Below, one piece after another: positions 42,899-51,384 of a DNA stretch of 64,000 bases. The position numbers were made by a program, and so were the translations under genes. The notes under the pieces are model-generated. The model did not search any database. It saw nothing but the letters and a program-made list of their open reading frames with translations, and was not told the DNA's origin. Origin of the DNA: Pedobacter sp. PF22-3. GTDB taxonomy: Bacteria; Bacteroidota; Bacteroidia; Sphingobacteriales; Sphingobacteriaceae. The DNA lies in NCBI RefSeq assembly GCF_026239555.1, contig NZ_JAPIVP010000015.1, forward strand, positions 80,050-144,049. The letters run 5' to 3'. The stretch's first letter is position 1. Every line of letters begins with the position of its first letter.

Positions 42899-45040
42899 TT
42901 ATTGATTTGAAGGAATGGTTTCTTTATTGGCTTTAATATCGGTACCCAATCGTTGCAGGTAAGCAATAATGGCTACAATTTCACGGTCGCTTTTAACTTT
43001 GATGTTGTTCTGCTTCAGGTCTAATGCAATTTTTTCAGCCTGTATTTTTAAATCCTCATTGGCATGTTTATCATAACCTTCGGGATAAGGAACGCCTAAT
43101 GTTTGCATAGCCCTTATTTTACTTGCAGTGGTGCTGATATCCAGTTGTTGTTCAATAAGCCACGGATATGGTGGCATAATACTTCCCGGCGACATTGAGC
43201 TCGGATCAACCAGGTGATTGTAATGCCAGGCATCAGAATATTTTCCGCCTACGCGGTGAAGATCTGGTCCGGTACGTTTACTGCCCCATAAAAAAGGGTG
43301 ATCGTAAACAAATTCTCCTGCCTTGCTATATTCACCATAACGTTCGGTTTCTGAACGGAAAGGTCGAACCGTTTGAGAATGGCAGTTTACACAACCTTCT
43401 CTGATGTACAGATCCCTGCCCTGCAACTCAAGCGCAGTATATGGTTTTACACTTGCAATGGTGGGTACGTTAGATTGAATGGTGAAAGTTGGCATCATTT
43501 CTACCATTCCTCCAATCAGGATAATGATCAACGATAATACCATGAATTTCATTGGTTTACGTTCCAGTACCCTATGCCAGGCTTTATCTGCAGGATTGCT
43601 ATCTATTACAATTTTGGTTAAAGGCATCGCTTCAGCAGCCTCATTAGCTACCAGTTTAGCGCCCAGCATGGTTTTGGCCAGGTTATAGGTCATGACTATT
43701 ACCCCAGTTAGATATAGTGCACCGCCAATGGAGCGTAGAACATGCATTGGAATAATCTGCAAGGTTGTAGCCAGGAAATTAGGATATTTCAATAAACCTT
43801 CAGGTGTAAATTCTTTCCACATCAATCCTTGGGTAAAACCTGCCCAATACATCGGGATGGCGTAAAAGAGGATACCCAAAGTACCGATCCAAAAGTGGAA
43901 GCCAGCTAGTTTTTTAGAATAAAGTTCTGTTTTATAAATACGAGGGATTAACCAGTACAGTACGCCGAAGGTTAAAAAGCCATTCCAGCCCAAAGCGCCA
44001 ACATGTACGTGGGCTACAATCCAATCGGTAAAGTGGGCTACCCCATTAATTTGTTTTAACGATAATAAAGGACCTTCAAAAGTGGCCATACCATAAGCAG
44101 TAAGGGCAACCACCATAAATTTTAGTGTCACATCTTCTCGTACTTTATCCCAGGCGCCACGAAGCGTTAACAAACCGTTGATCATACCGCCCCAGCTTGG
44201 TGCAATTAACATGATGGAAAAAGCAACGCCTAATGATTGTGCCCAACCCGGTAATGAGGTGTATAATAAGTGATGGGGACCGGCCCAGATGTAGATAAAA
44301 ATAAGCGACCAAAAGTGCAGGATACTCAGTTTATAGGAGTAAACAGGTCGGCCAGCCATTTTGGGCAGGAAATAATACATCATACCTAAATAAGGCGTAG
44401 TGAGGAAAAATGCCACAGCATTATGCCCATACCACCATTGCACCAATGCATCTTGAACGCCTGCATACACATAGTAGCTTTTCATAAAAGAAATGGGCAG
44501 CTCAAAAGAGTTTACAATATGCAATACCGCGATGGTAACAAAAGTGGCAATGTAAAACCATATCGCCACATAGAGATGGCGCTCTCTCCTTTTAATAATG
44601 GTACCGAACATGTTGATGCCGAAAACCACCCAGATAACGGTAATGGCAATATCGATGGGCCATTCGAGTTCAGCATATTCGTGTGAGGTGGTAAAACCCA
44701 GCGGAAGGGTAATTACGGCCGATAAGATAATAAGTTGCCAGCCCCAAAAATGAATCTTGCTGAGCACATCGCTAAACATCCTGGCCTTAAGTAAACGCTG
44801 AAGCGAATAATAAACGCCCATAAAAATGGCGTTTCCCACAAAAGCGAAAATCACGGCATTGGTGTGCAAGGGCCTGATCCTGCCAAAAGTGGTGTACTGG
44901 TTGCCCATGTTCATTGCTGGCTTAAAAAGCTGCATGGCAACAAGCAGTCCAACAGTCATCCCTATAATTCCCCAAACCAGGGTGGCAATGCCAAAGTTTC
45001 TGACAGTCCTGTTATCGTAAGTAAATTTTTCTAGCTGCAT
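42899..45040 (-). CDS. ccoNO: Fused cbb3 oxidase catalytic subunits CcoN-CcoO
   Basis: 713 residues from the ATG at 45040 (a TTG at 45088 would add 16). Residues 1 to about 470 are CcoN: about 12 spans, with His ligands in RPLHTNAV, WYGHNAV, GPHHLL and HVHVGALGWNG for low-spin haem, CuB and the high-spin haem. A linker leads into CcoO, with one more span and a cytochrome c haem site CVNCH about residue 550 and Met ligand in IMPPYPWL. In proteobacteria these are two genes; the fusion is usual in Bacteroidota. The enzyme reduces oxygen at low concentration and pumps protons. Confidence 0.95.
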   Translation of the reverse strand: MQLEKFTYDNRTVRNFGIATLVWGIIGMTVGLLVAMQLFKPAMNMGNQYTTFGRIRPLHTNAVIFAFVGNAIFMGVYYSLQRLLKARMFSDVLSKIHFWGWQLIILSAVITLPLGFTTSHEYAELEWPIDIAITVIWVVFGINMFGTIIKRRERHLYVAIWFYIATFVTIAVLHIVNSFELPISFMKSYYVYAGVQDALVQWWYGHNAVAFFLTTPYLGMMYYFLPKMAGRPVYSYKLSILHFWSLIFIYIWAGPHHLLYTSLPGWAQSLGVAFSIMLIAPSWGGMINGLLTLRGAWDKVREDVTLKFMVVALTAYGMATFEGPLLSLKQINGVAHFTDWIVAHVHVGALGWNGFLTFGVLYWLIPRIYKTELYSKKLAGFHFWIGTLGILFYAIPMYWAGFTQGLMWKEFTPEGLLKYPNFLATTLQIIPMHVLRSIGGALYLTGVIVMTYNLAKTMLGAKLVANEAAEAMPLTKIVIDSNPADKAWHRVLERKPMKFMVLSLIIILIGGMVEMMPTFTIQSNVPTIASVKPYTALELQGRDLYIREGCVNCHSQTVRPFRSETERYGEYSKAGEFVYDHPFLWGSKRTGPDLHRVGGKYSDAWHYNHLVDPSSMSPGSIMPPYPWLIEQQLDISTTASKIRAMQTLGVPYPEGYDKHANEDLKIQAEKIALDLKQNNIKVKSDREIVAIIAYLQRLGTDIKANKETIPSNQ

Positions 45041-45112
45041 AATAGAAGCGGAATTTTGTATGTTTTGTACACCAAAGGTATCCTGCAACCAAGAGATAAA
45101 GGATGATGGCGC

Positions 45113-45292
45113 TTAGCTGGAAAAGTGATCTTCTTCACTTTTTTCGGCAATCACTTCATCGTCGAACAATACGCGGATGCCTGGGGTGTGCACATCATCG
45201 TTCTGACCAGTTTTATAAGCCCAAAAGAAGGCACCCAAAAAAATGAGTGCCATTAAAACGCTGCAGCCAACTAAAAAATAAAGGATGTTCAT
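45113..45292 (-). CDS. ccoS: Cbb3 oxidase assembly protein CcoS
   Basis: 59 residues. Residues 1-25 hold one membrane span (MNILYFLVGCSVLMALIFL), followed by GAFFWAYKTGQNDD, the family hallmark (F-x-W-A-x-x-x-G-Q-x-D-D), and an acidic tail. CcoS is needed for cofactor insertion into CcoN. Its ATG overlaps the stop of the copper ATPase gene by 4 bases (ATGA), and ccoNO follows 72 bases on. Too short to be noticed by a length cut-off but unmistakable. Confidence 0.92.
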   Translation of the reverse strand: MNILYFLVGCSVLMALIFLGAFFWAYKTGQNDDVHTPGIRVLFDDEVIAEKSEEDHFSS

Positions 45293-47673
45293 ATCAGTTT
45301 GTTTTTACGGGCAAACCAGCGGGTAGCCAGGGTGGTGAATAAAATAATGGTAACGGTACTAATAGGCATCAGCACCGCTGCAACCAATGGGTAAAGTGTT
45401 CCCTGTACGGCATAATAAATACCAATACAGTTATAGGTTATAGCAATTGCAAAACTAATTTTAATCACTTTAAGCCCATCTTTACTAAGCTGGATAAAGT
45501 TTGGAAGAGAGTTCAACGAGTTTCCCTGCAGAATGGCATCACAACCTGGCGTAAAATTATTGATGTTATCAGTTAAGGCTATCCCAAAATTGCTCTGCTT
45601 TAGAGCACCGGCATCATTTAAGCCATCGCCGAGCATCAACACGTTATTGCCACCTTCCTGAAGACTTATAACAGCTTCCAGTTTCTGGTGCGGACGCTGG
45701 TAAAACCTGATGGTTGTTTTTTCAGGAAAAATAGTCTGCAGCATGGAATGATCTTTATCGGTATCGCCTGATAACACCTGGAGTTTAAATGTAGAGAGTT
45801 TTGAAACCAACTGTCCCAATCCAGGCCGCCATTGCTGTTTAATATCAAAACAACCTTTATAATTATGGTCAATCAGAATATGTACACCGGTTTCACCAAC
45901 CGATTTTACGGTTACAGGCAGCATGGATAAATGACCAGCATAAATAACATGATTGTTTATTTTAGCGGATAATCCTTTACCTACCAATTCTTTGTAATCT
46001 TTAAGTGAATAAAATCTTTCAACATTTAAAGCCTTTAAAATATGCCGGCTTAAAGGATGGGTAGAATTACGCAACAGCGAAGCCACAATCAGTTTTTCTT
46101 CGTTTGTTAAAGATCCGTTAAAAGAAATTTCTGCATTTTCATTACTGGTTAAGGTACCTGTTTTATCAAAAATCACAGTATCACATTTAGCCAGTTCTTC
46201 AACCGCATCGGTGTTTTTTACGTAAAATCCTTTTTTATCAAAAACAGATAAAATGGCCGATAAGGTAAAAGGTGTGCTTAAAGCCAGTACGCATGGACAG
46301 GCTACAATAATGACCGCGGTAAATGCCGACCAGGCCTTATGGCTATCGTGCTGAAACAACCAGTAAGCTGTAGCTGCAAAGGCAATCAGAAAAACGCCGA
46401 GACTGAAATATTTGGCAACAGAATCGTTAAAATTCTGCTTTTCGATGTTGTTTTTGTAGTTATCATTGTTCCAGAGTCCGGTGAGGTAACTCTGCGAAAC
46501 CGGTTTAATTACTTCTAGTTCTATGGCTTCGGTGGTCTGCCTCCCTCCTGCGTAAATAATTTCGCCCAGCACTTTATGGATTGGCTCAGATTCGCCGGTA
46601 ACAAAACTCATATCCACCCAGGCATCGCCTTTCATTAAAATAGCATCTGCAGGCACCAATTCTCCATTTCTGATCCATAACCGGTCTCCGATTTTGATGT
46701 CGTTAATGGATACTGGTTTTTCTTTATCATTCTGTATGGTAGTAACCGCAATAGGGAAATAAGAACGGTAATCACGGTCAAAAGAAATGTGATGGTAGGT
46801 ACGCTGTTTCAGCCATTTACCCATTAAAAGCAAAAAAACCAGTCCGGTTAAGGTATCGGCAAAACCTGGTCCGGTGGCAAAAATGACTTCAAAAGCAGTA
46901 CGTAAAAACAATACGGCAATAATGAGTGCTAAAGGCGTATCTAAATTGATGTGTTTGTGTTTAATACTGGTAATGGCCGAGGTAAAATAATCGCGCCCGC
47001 AATAAAAAGCCGCTGGAATGGAGAATGCCAGGTTTAACCAGCCGAATAAAGACTGGAACTGTTTTTCAAAACCTGACAAACCAAAGTATTCTGGAAAGCT
47101 AAAAAGCATCACATTGCCCATTAAAAATCCTGCGACAGCAATTTTCAGCACTAAACTTTTATCAACCGAACTGCTGTGGGCCTTTACTACATCCTGTAGA
47201 CTGATTAAGGGTTCGTAACCGATCTGGTTTAAGGTTTCAACCAAATGTCTTAGTGAAATCTCTTCATGGTTGAAGTTGATGGTTACCTGCTTTTTAAGAA
47301 AATCAATCCGCGAGCTGAATATAGCTGGATTGATTTTATAGAGGTGTTCTAATAACCAGATGCAGGAGCTGCAATGAATGGCGGGAATGTAAAACGTAAT
47401 GATGCTCGAATTTTCATGTTTGTAATCGAGCAATTGATCGATAATTTTAGGATCGTCGAGGTATTCTAAATGGCTTTCATTTTTTAATTGTCTCCCAGGA
47501 GTATTGTTGTACACATAATAATTGCACAGGTTATTTTCTGAAAGGATTTTAAAAACAGCCATGCAGCCTGCACAGCAAAAATCTTTATCATCTGTTTGAT
47601 ATTTTACCTTGGGCAGATCCTCTCCACAGTGGTAGCAAATGGCTTTGGTTGTGGTTTTACTCTGATCTTCCAT
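45289..47673 (-). CDS. ccoI: Copper-transporting P1B-type ATPase (CcoI/FixI)
   Basis: 794 residues. An N-terminal zinc-ribbon-like segment has CYHCGE and FCCAGC (about 13-37), and an HMA-type domain carries CSSC (about 100). Eight membrane spans follow, with metal-translocating CPC in ACPCVLA. The catalytic Asp is in DKTGTLT, then an HP pair in STHPLSRH, and GDGLNDAGAL in the hinge. CcoI exports Cu+ to the periplasm for cbb3 oxidase assembly. It lies 12 bases after hemN and overlaps ccoS by 4 bases. Confidence 0.94.
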   Translation of the reverse strand: MEDQSKTTTKAICYHCGEDLPKVKYQTDDKDFCCAGCMAVFKILSENNLCNYYVYNNTPGRQLKNESHLEYLDDPKIIDQLLDYKHENSSIITFYIPAIHCSSCIWLLEHLYKINPAIFSSRIDFLKKQVTINFNHEEISLRHLVETLNQIGYEPLISLQDVVKAHSSSVDKSLVLKIAVAGFLMGNVMLFSFPEYFGLSGFEKQFQSLFGWLNLAFSIPAAFYCGRDYFTSAITSIKHKHINLDTPLALIIAVLFLRTAFEVIFATGPGFADTLTGLVFLLLMGKWLKQRTYHHISFDRDYRSYFPIAVTTIQNDKEKPVSINDIKIGDRLWIRNGELVPADAILMKGDAWVDMSFVTGESEPIHKVLGEIIYAGGRQTTEAIELEVIKPVSQSYLTGLWNNDNYKNNIEKQNFNDSVAKYFSLGVFLIAFAATAYWLFQHDSHKAWSAFTAVIIVACPCVLALSTPFTLSAILSVFDKKGFYVKNTDAVEELAKCDTVIFDKTGTLTSNENAEISFNGSLTNEEKLIVASLLRNSTHPLSRHILKALNVERFYSLKDYKELVGKGLSAKINNHVIYAGHLSMLPVTVKSVGETGVHILIDHNYKGCFDIKQQWRPGLGQLVSKLSTFKLQVLSGDTDKDHSMLQTIFPEKTTIRFYQRPHQKLEAVISLQEGGNNVLMLGDGLNDAGALKQSNFGIALTDNINNFTPGCDAILQGNSLNSLPNFIQLSKDGLKVIKISFAIAITYNCIGIYYAVQGTLYPLVAAVLMPISTVTIILFTTLATRWFARKNKLI

Positions 47674-47685
47674 TGTAATCGTTTC

Positions 47686-49032
47686 TTATATTGATGAACT
47701 GAATAGTTGTGTTTTAGGTTGCTTAAGCCATAGTTTCTCGTCAAATGCCATACAGACATTTCTTAGGAAGGATTTTCCTATTGTAGTAATCCTGATTTCT
47801 TTTTCAGTTACCGATATTAGCTTATCGTGCAATAAAGGCAAAAGCCGCTCATAAACCTTTTCGGGAATGCCTTCGCTATATGTAGTATTGGATCTGCACA
47901 TGATATTAAGAATATGCTTTCTTACTCTGAGGTCTTCATCGGTTAAAAAATGTCCTTTTTCTACAGGTAATAATTGCTGTGCTATTTTATCTAAATAAGC
48001 TTCTACCGTTTTAGGATTCTGCGCAAAGGCAGTCCAGCTATCACTGATCGATGAAACACCAAGTCCGATGAGTAAATGGGTATGCTGACTGGTGTAGCCC
48101 ATAAAATTACGGTGCAGTTTATCCGATGCCATCGATTGAAACAAAGGATCGCTTTTCAGGGCAAAATGATCCATCCCTACATCTTCATAACCGGCCTCAA
48201 GTAGTAACTTTCTGCCGAATTGGTAAAGTGCAAATTTTTCATCTCCGGTGGGAATATCCTTTTCGGTATAATGCCTTTGTCCGGGTTTTAACCAGGGCAC
48301 GTGTGCATAACTGTAAAAGGCAATACGGTCTGGCTTCATCCTGACTACGTCATTTACCGTACGTTCCAACCCATTAATGCATTGGCCAGGCAGTCCGTAA
48401 ATCAAATCGAAATTGATGGATGTATAACCTATTTTCCTTGCTTCGTTGGTTACTTCAGCAACTTGCGCAGGTGTTTGAAATCGATTGATCAAAAACTGAA
48501 CTTTGGGATCAAAATCCTGTATCCCCAAACTTAATCTGCTAAAACCAAGTTGGTAGAGTGTTGTTAAATGCGCTTTGGTCGTATTGGCTGGATGTGCCTC
48601 AAAAGAGAATTCTGCATCGGGAGCCAGGCTTGCATTTTGCATGATACCGTTAATAAGCAACTCCAGGTTTTCTGCACTAAAAAAAGTGGGGGTTCCACCG
48701 CCAAGATGCAATTCCTTTAGTTTAGGTTTCTCCTGTAAGGCATCTACATACATGCGCCATTCAGCTAGTACAGCTAAGATATATGGCATTTCTACTGAAT
48801 GATTCTTGGTAATACGGGTATTACAGCCACAGTAAGTACACAGGCTTTCGCAAAAAGGTAGATGGATATACAAACTGATTCCTTCGTTTTTATGGCTTAC
48901 ATAAGTATTGGCCACGCTGCCCAGCCAACCCTTTGCATCAAAGTTTGCAATATCCCAGTAGGGAACGGTTGGATAACTGGTATAACGAGGAGCTGCTACG
49001 TTATACCTTTTAAGCAATTCGGTACTTTCCAT
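47686..49032 (-). CDS. hemN: Oxygen-independent coproporphyrinogen III oxidase HemN
   Basis: 448 residues, radical-SAM enzyme. The iron-sulfur motif is C61-x3-C65-x2-C68 in FCESLCTYCGC, followed by Cys70, the fourth Cys typical of true HemN and not of HemW. LGGGTPTF lies at about 110-117 and a C-terminal HemN domain at about 345-440. It converts coproporphyrinogen III to protoporphyrinogen IX without oxygen and so supplies haem for cbb3 when oxygen is scarce. It lies 2 bases after the small gene upstream and 12 before ccoI, so it is part of the oxidase operon. Confidence 0.95.
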   Translation of the reverse strand: MESTELLKRYNVAAPRYTSYPTVPYWDIANFDAKGWLGSVANTYVSHKNEGISLYIHLPFCESLCTYCGCNTRITKNHSVEMPYILAVLAEWRMYVDALQEKPKLKELHLGGGTPTFFSAENLELLINGIMQNASLAPDAEFSFEAHPANTTKAHLTTLYQLGFSRLSLGIQDFDPKVQFLINRFQTPAQVAEVTNEARKIGYTSINFDLIYGLPGQCINGLERTVNDVVRMKPDRIAFYSYAHVPWLKPGQRHYTEKDIPTGDEKFALYQFGRKLLLEAGYEDVGMDHFALKSDPLFQSMASDKLHRNFMGYTSQHTHLLIGLGVSSISDSWTAFAQNPKTVEAYLDKIAQQLLPVEKGHFLTDEDLRVRKHILNIMCRSNTTYSEGIPEKVYERLLPLLHDKLISVTEKEIRITTIGKSFLRNVCMAFDEKLWLKQPKTQLFSSSI

Positions 49033-49034
49033 CT

Positions 49035-49460
49035 TTACAGTTTTTTAGCGGTTGCACACTCGTTCTGGCAACAGCAGGCTTTGCCCACGCATTTACCAGC
49101 GGCCCACTGATCGAGGTTTTTGATCACCTGCTCCATCCTCGCCTTGGTATCGGCCTGATCGGCAACTAAAGGAACGTTGGCCACCTTCATACCGGCAAGG
49201 CCGGCAGCGCTAAGATCAAGATGATCTGTTTGTGAAGATGAAGTTGCAATATATTTGATACCCAATGATCTAAGACCCAATATCATATTACCACTCAGCT
49301 CATCGTTATTAAAAACCAAAAGCGCTTCTTTACCGGTTGCAAATGAAAGCGTATCGGCTGTTAAGCTATTGGCTATGATGGTGATATCATGTTTCTTATA
49401 ATTGGCCAGTACCAACCATTCCTTTTCATCGGGCTTAATGTTGTAAGCTATAGCTTTCAT
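49035..49460 (-). CDS. Truncated 2-hydroxyacid-dehydrogenase-like protein with Cys-rich tail
   Basis: 141 residues from the ATG at 49460 (a TTG 6 bases upstream is less likely). Residues 1-97 match the N-terminal part of D-lactate-type dehydrogenases: MKAIAYNIKPDEKEWL, LLVFNNDELSGN, and LGIKYIATSSSQTDHLDLSA. The Rossmann NAD-binding domain and catalytic Arg/Glu/His are absent. The last 30 residues instead hold five cysteines within twelve (C124, C129-C131, C135). The protein may bind metal or haem or act as a redox partner, which is inference. It is the first gene of the hemN-cbb3 operon, 2 bases from hemN, and has its own promoter -7 box (TAGTTTTG) 19 bases upstream. Confidence 0.75.
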   Translation of the reverse strand: MKAIAYNIKPDEKEWLVLANYKKHDITIIANSLTADTLSFATGKEALLVFNNDELSGNMILGLRSLGIKYIATSSSQTDHLDLSAAGLAGMKVANVPLVADQADTKARMEQVIKNLDQWAAGKCVGKACCCQNECATAKKL

Positions 49461-49478
49461 ATACAATATTTATATATA

Positions 49479-49486
49479 CAAAACTA
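49479..49486 (-). promoter_or_regulatory. Promoter -7 element of the hemN-cbb3 operon
   Basis: Minus-strand TAGTTTTG, a perfect TAnnTTTG, 19-26 bases before the ATG at 49460. No -33 TTTG at the normal distance, so an activator probably helps. Confidence 0.5.
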
Positions 49487-49563
49487 TGGAGGAAGCCTAA
49501 AGCGACAGGTGAGCGTGCTTAGAGAAAAAAATGATTTTTATTACTTTTTTAAGTCCTTGGTCT

Positions 49564-49584
49564 TGAGTCTATAGTCTTGACTCA
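49564..49584. promoter_or_regulatory. Possible operator dyad upstream of the hemN-cbb3 operon
   Basis: TGAGTC at 49564-49569 and GACTCA at 49579-49584 are perfect inverted arms separated by 9 bases, about 90 bases upstream of the -7 element. This is too far for class II activation. Low certainty; AT-rich surroundings make chance possible. Confidence 0.25.
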
Positions 49585-49623
49585 GCTAAACCAGGTAAGA
49601 CCCATTGATAGCGAAAGTTTTAG

Positions 49624-50125
49624 CGCTTAAAATAGTCATTGTTCGTGTGTCCACGAACCATTCCCTTTTTCGCTATCAAAATACCAATAAGCATATGTCG
49701 GCCTTGTTTAGCATTTCTCTGTGTCAGATGGAAACATCTGACACCACAGATATGTCAGATAAAAACAGCAGACACCATAGACTTAAACAGACCCGCGTTA
49801 AATAAACCCGACCGGCAGCGTTATCCCGATTTAAGTGATCATCTAATTTATCGATTTATCTAATCGGGATTAAGCAAAGGGCGGGACTGATCTAATCGAA
49901 GCACCACAGGCATTGCTTTTCTAAACAGAATAATTAAGATTAAAACTTCTCTGTGTCAGATGGAAACATCTGACACCACAGATAGGCAGCGCAAAAGACT
50001 CGTACTAGATTTTGTTAAAATAGCCATGGTTTGTGTCTCCACGAACCATTCCATATTTTGCGATCAAAATACTAATAAGTGTATGTCGGCTTTGTTTAAC
50101 ATTTCTTTGCCGACACCACAGATAG
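49624..50125. repeat. Two copies of an approximately 115-base repeat carrying hairpins
   Basis: Copies start near 49630 and 50017 and align over TTAAAATAG..., a GTTCGTG/CACGAAC hairpin (49641-49658 and 50028-50047), ACCATTCC, ATACCAATAAG-like sequence, and CACCACAGATA. A second hairpin, GTCAGATG-gaaa-CATCTGAC, lies at 49723-49742 and 49955-49974. The two hairpins are also found near 61.4 kb. No coding frame fits. It fills most of the gap 49467-50342 between the oxidase operon and the regulator. Confidence 0.65.
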
Positions 50126-50155
50126 AGTTAAAACTCAGCCAATTTTTATAATACG

Positions 50156-50268
50156 ATCGTCTTCTCGACTGTAGCGCAGCGAAACGGTGAGATCTATCCA
50201 GACAGATTTAGCTTCGCTGAGCCTTCGGGTTCTCGGCTGCGTTGCACTTCGCTCGAAATGACGATCTC
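50156..50268. repeat. Dispersed inverted-repeat element, copy 3
   Basis: Starts GATCGTCTTCTCGACTG and ends CGCTCGAAATGACGATC, with TGAGATCTATC inside, so it is a diverged relative of the copies at 2075 and 27024. The inner region contains GCTTCGCTGAGC and GCGTTGCACTTCG, which gives more internal pairing. Confidence 0.6.
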
Positions 50269-50342
50269 TGTGGGAATTAATGAGCCAATCCTCAGTTAAC
50301 CGATTTAACCAGTTAACCAGATTAACTAACGACTAATGAACG

Positions 50343-51374
50343 TTATTGTTTAATATTCCTGAGTTTTTCGATAGAGAGAATATTTATGGCATTGCCTGTT
50401 TTATCAATCAGTTTTTCATCTTTAAAATCAGCCAGCATTCTGCTTACAGTTTCACTGGCGGTACCCACTAATGCGGCAAGATCATCGCGCGAGATCCGGA
50501 TGGTGCAAGTATCGGCCATGCCATCGCCAAATTTTGTGGCCACCTGTAACAAAGCTTCGGCTACTCGTTTTCTTACCGATGAATAGGCTAGTTGAAGCAT
50601 CTGTTTTCCTTTATCGCGCACATTCCCGGATAACAGACCAATAAATGTTTTTGATACAGCCTGGTGATTGAGCAGGTATTCCATAAAATCTGCTTTAGGA
50701 ATATGGATAATTTCTGATTCGGTGAGCGTGGCAGCATTTTCTGCATAAAGTTCCCCATTGCATAAACTTTCGTAACCAAAAAAATCTCCGTCATGGTAGA
50801 GCCCTGAAGAAAGCTCCCTGCCATCTTTAAAACGTTTGTAGGTTTTCACTTGTCCCTTATTTACATAATAGAGGTGTGTAGGCTCATCGCCTTCTATATA
50901 AATTACCTGTTTGCTGATTACTGCTCGCGATTTTCCTTTTTTACGTAGCTCGTCCATTATCGTATCACCATTGCCATCTGTTGAACTAAAACCTGCAGCT
51001 TGTTGTTTTTTCTTAAACCTGCTTTCTATCGCTCTAAAAAGTTCGGTATCATCAAAAGGTTTAGTGAGGTAATCATCGGCACCCATTTCCATGCCTTTCC
51101 GCATATCTGCCCGCTCTGTTTTTGCGGTGATGAAAATGAAAGGGATATTGGCCGTTTTCGGATTTTTGTTCAACAGATACAAAACACCATATCCATCCAG
51201 TTCTGGCATCATAATATCGCACAGAATTACATCAGGCAAATGACTGACGGCCATCTCCACACCGATTTTTCCGTGTTTAGCCATAAAAGTTTTATAACCT
51301 GCCAAATCAAGTACTTCAGCAGTACTTTCCCTGATGTCGTCGTTATCTTCAATGATTAAAACTTTCTTGTTCAT
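50343..51374 (-). CDS. Response regulator fused to a CRP/FNR-type DNA-binding protein
   Basis: 343 residues. The receiver domain (1-120) has the phospho-Asp at D53 in VILCDIMMP and Lys in YLTKPF. A cyclic-nucleotide-binding-type barrel (about 150-260) follows, then a CRP winged helix (about 270-340, with ISRDDLAALVGTASETVSRML). There is no Cys cluster, so it is not itself an FNR iron-sulfur sensor. The form combines a FixJ-like receiver and a FixK-like CRP in one protein. It lies 10 bases after the FixL-like kinase gene, so the two make a matched pair. It is probably the activator of the neighbouring hemN-cbb3 operon (inference). Confidence 0.9.
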   Translation of the reverse strand: MNKKVLIIEDNDDIRESTAEVLDLAGYKTFMAKHGKIGVEMAVSHLPDVILCDIMMPELDGYGVLYLLNKNPKTANIPFIFITAKTERADMRKGMEMGADDYLTKPFDDTELFRAIESRFKKKQQAAGFSSTDGNGDTIMDELRKKGKSRAVISKQVIYIEGDEPTHLYYVNKGQVKTYKRFKDGRELSSGLYHDGDFFGYESLCNGELYAENAATLTESEIIHIPKADFMEYLLNHQAVSKTFIGLLSGNVRDKGKQMLQLAYSSVRKRVAEALLQVATKFGDGMADTCTIRISRDDLAALVGTASETVSRMLADFKDEKLIDKTGNAINILSIEKLRNIKQ

Positions 51375-51384
51375 GGGATAGATC

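Noticed and set aside
49605..50151. Several 60-75-codon frames in the gap left of the REC-CRP gene
   Set aside because: They lie in repeated hairpin sequence, and the duplicated parts translate alike only because the DNA is repeated.
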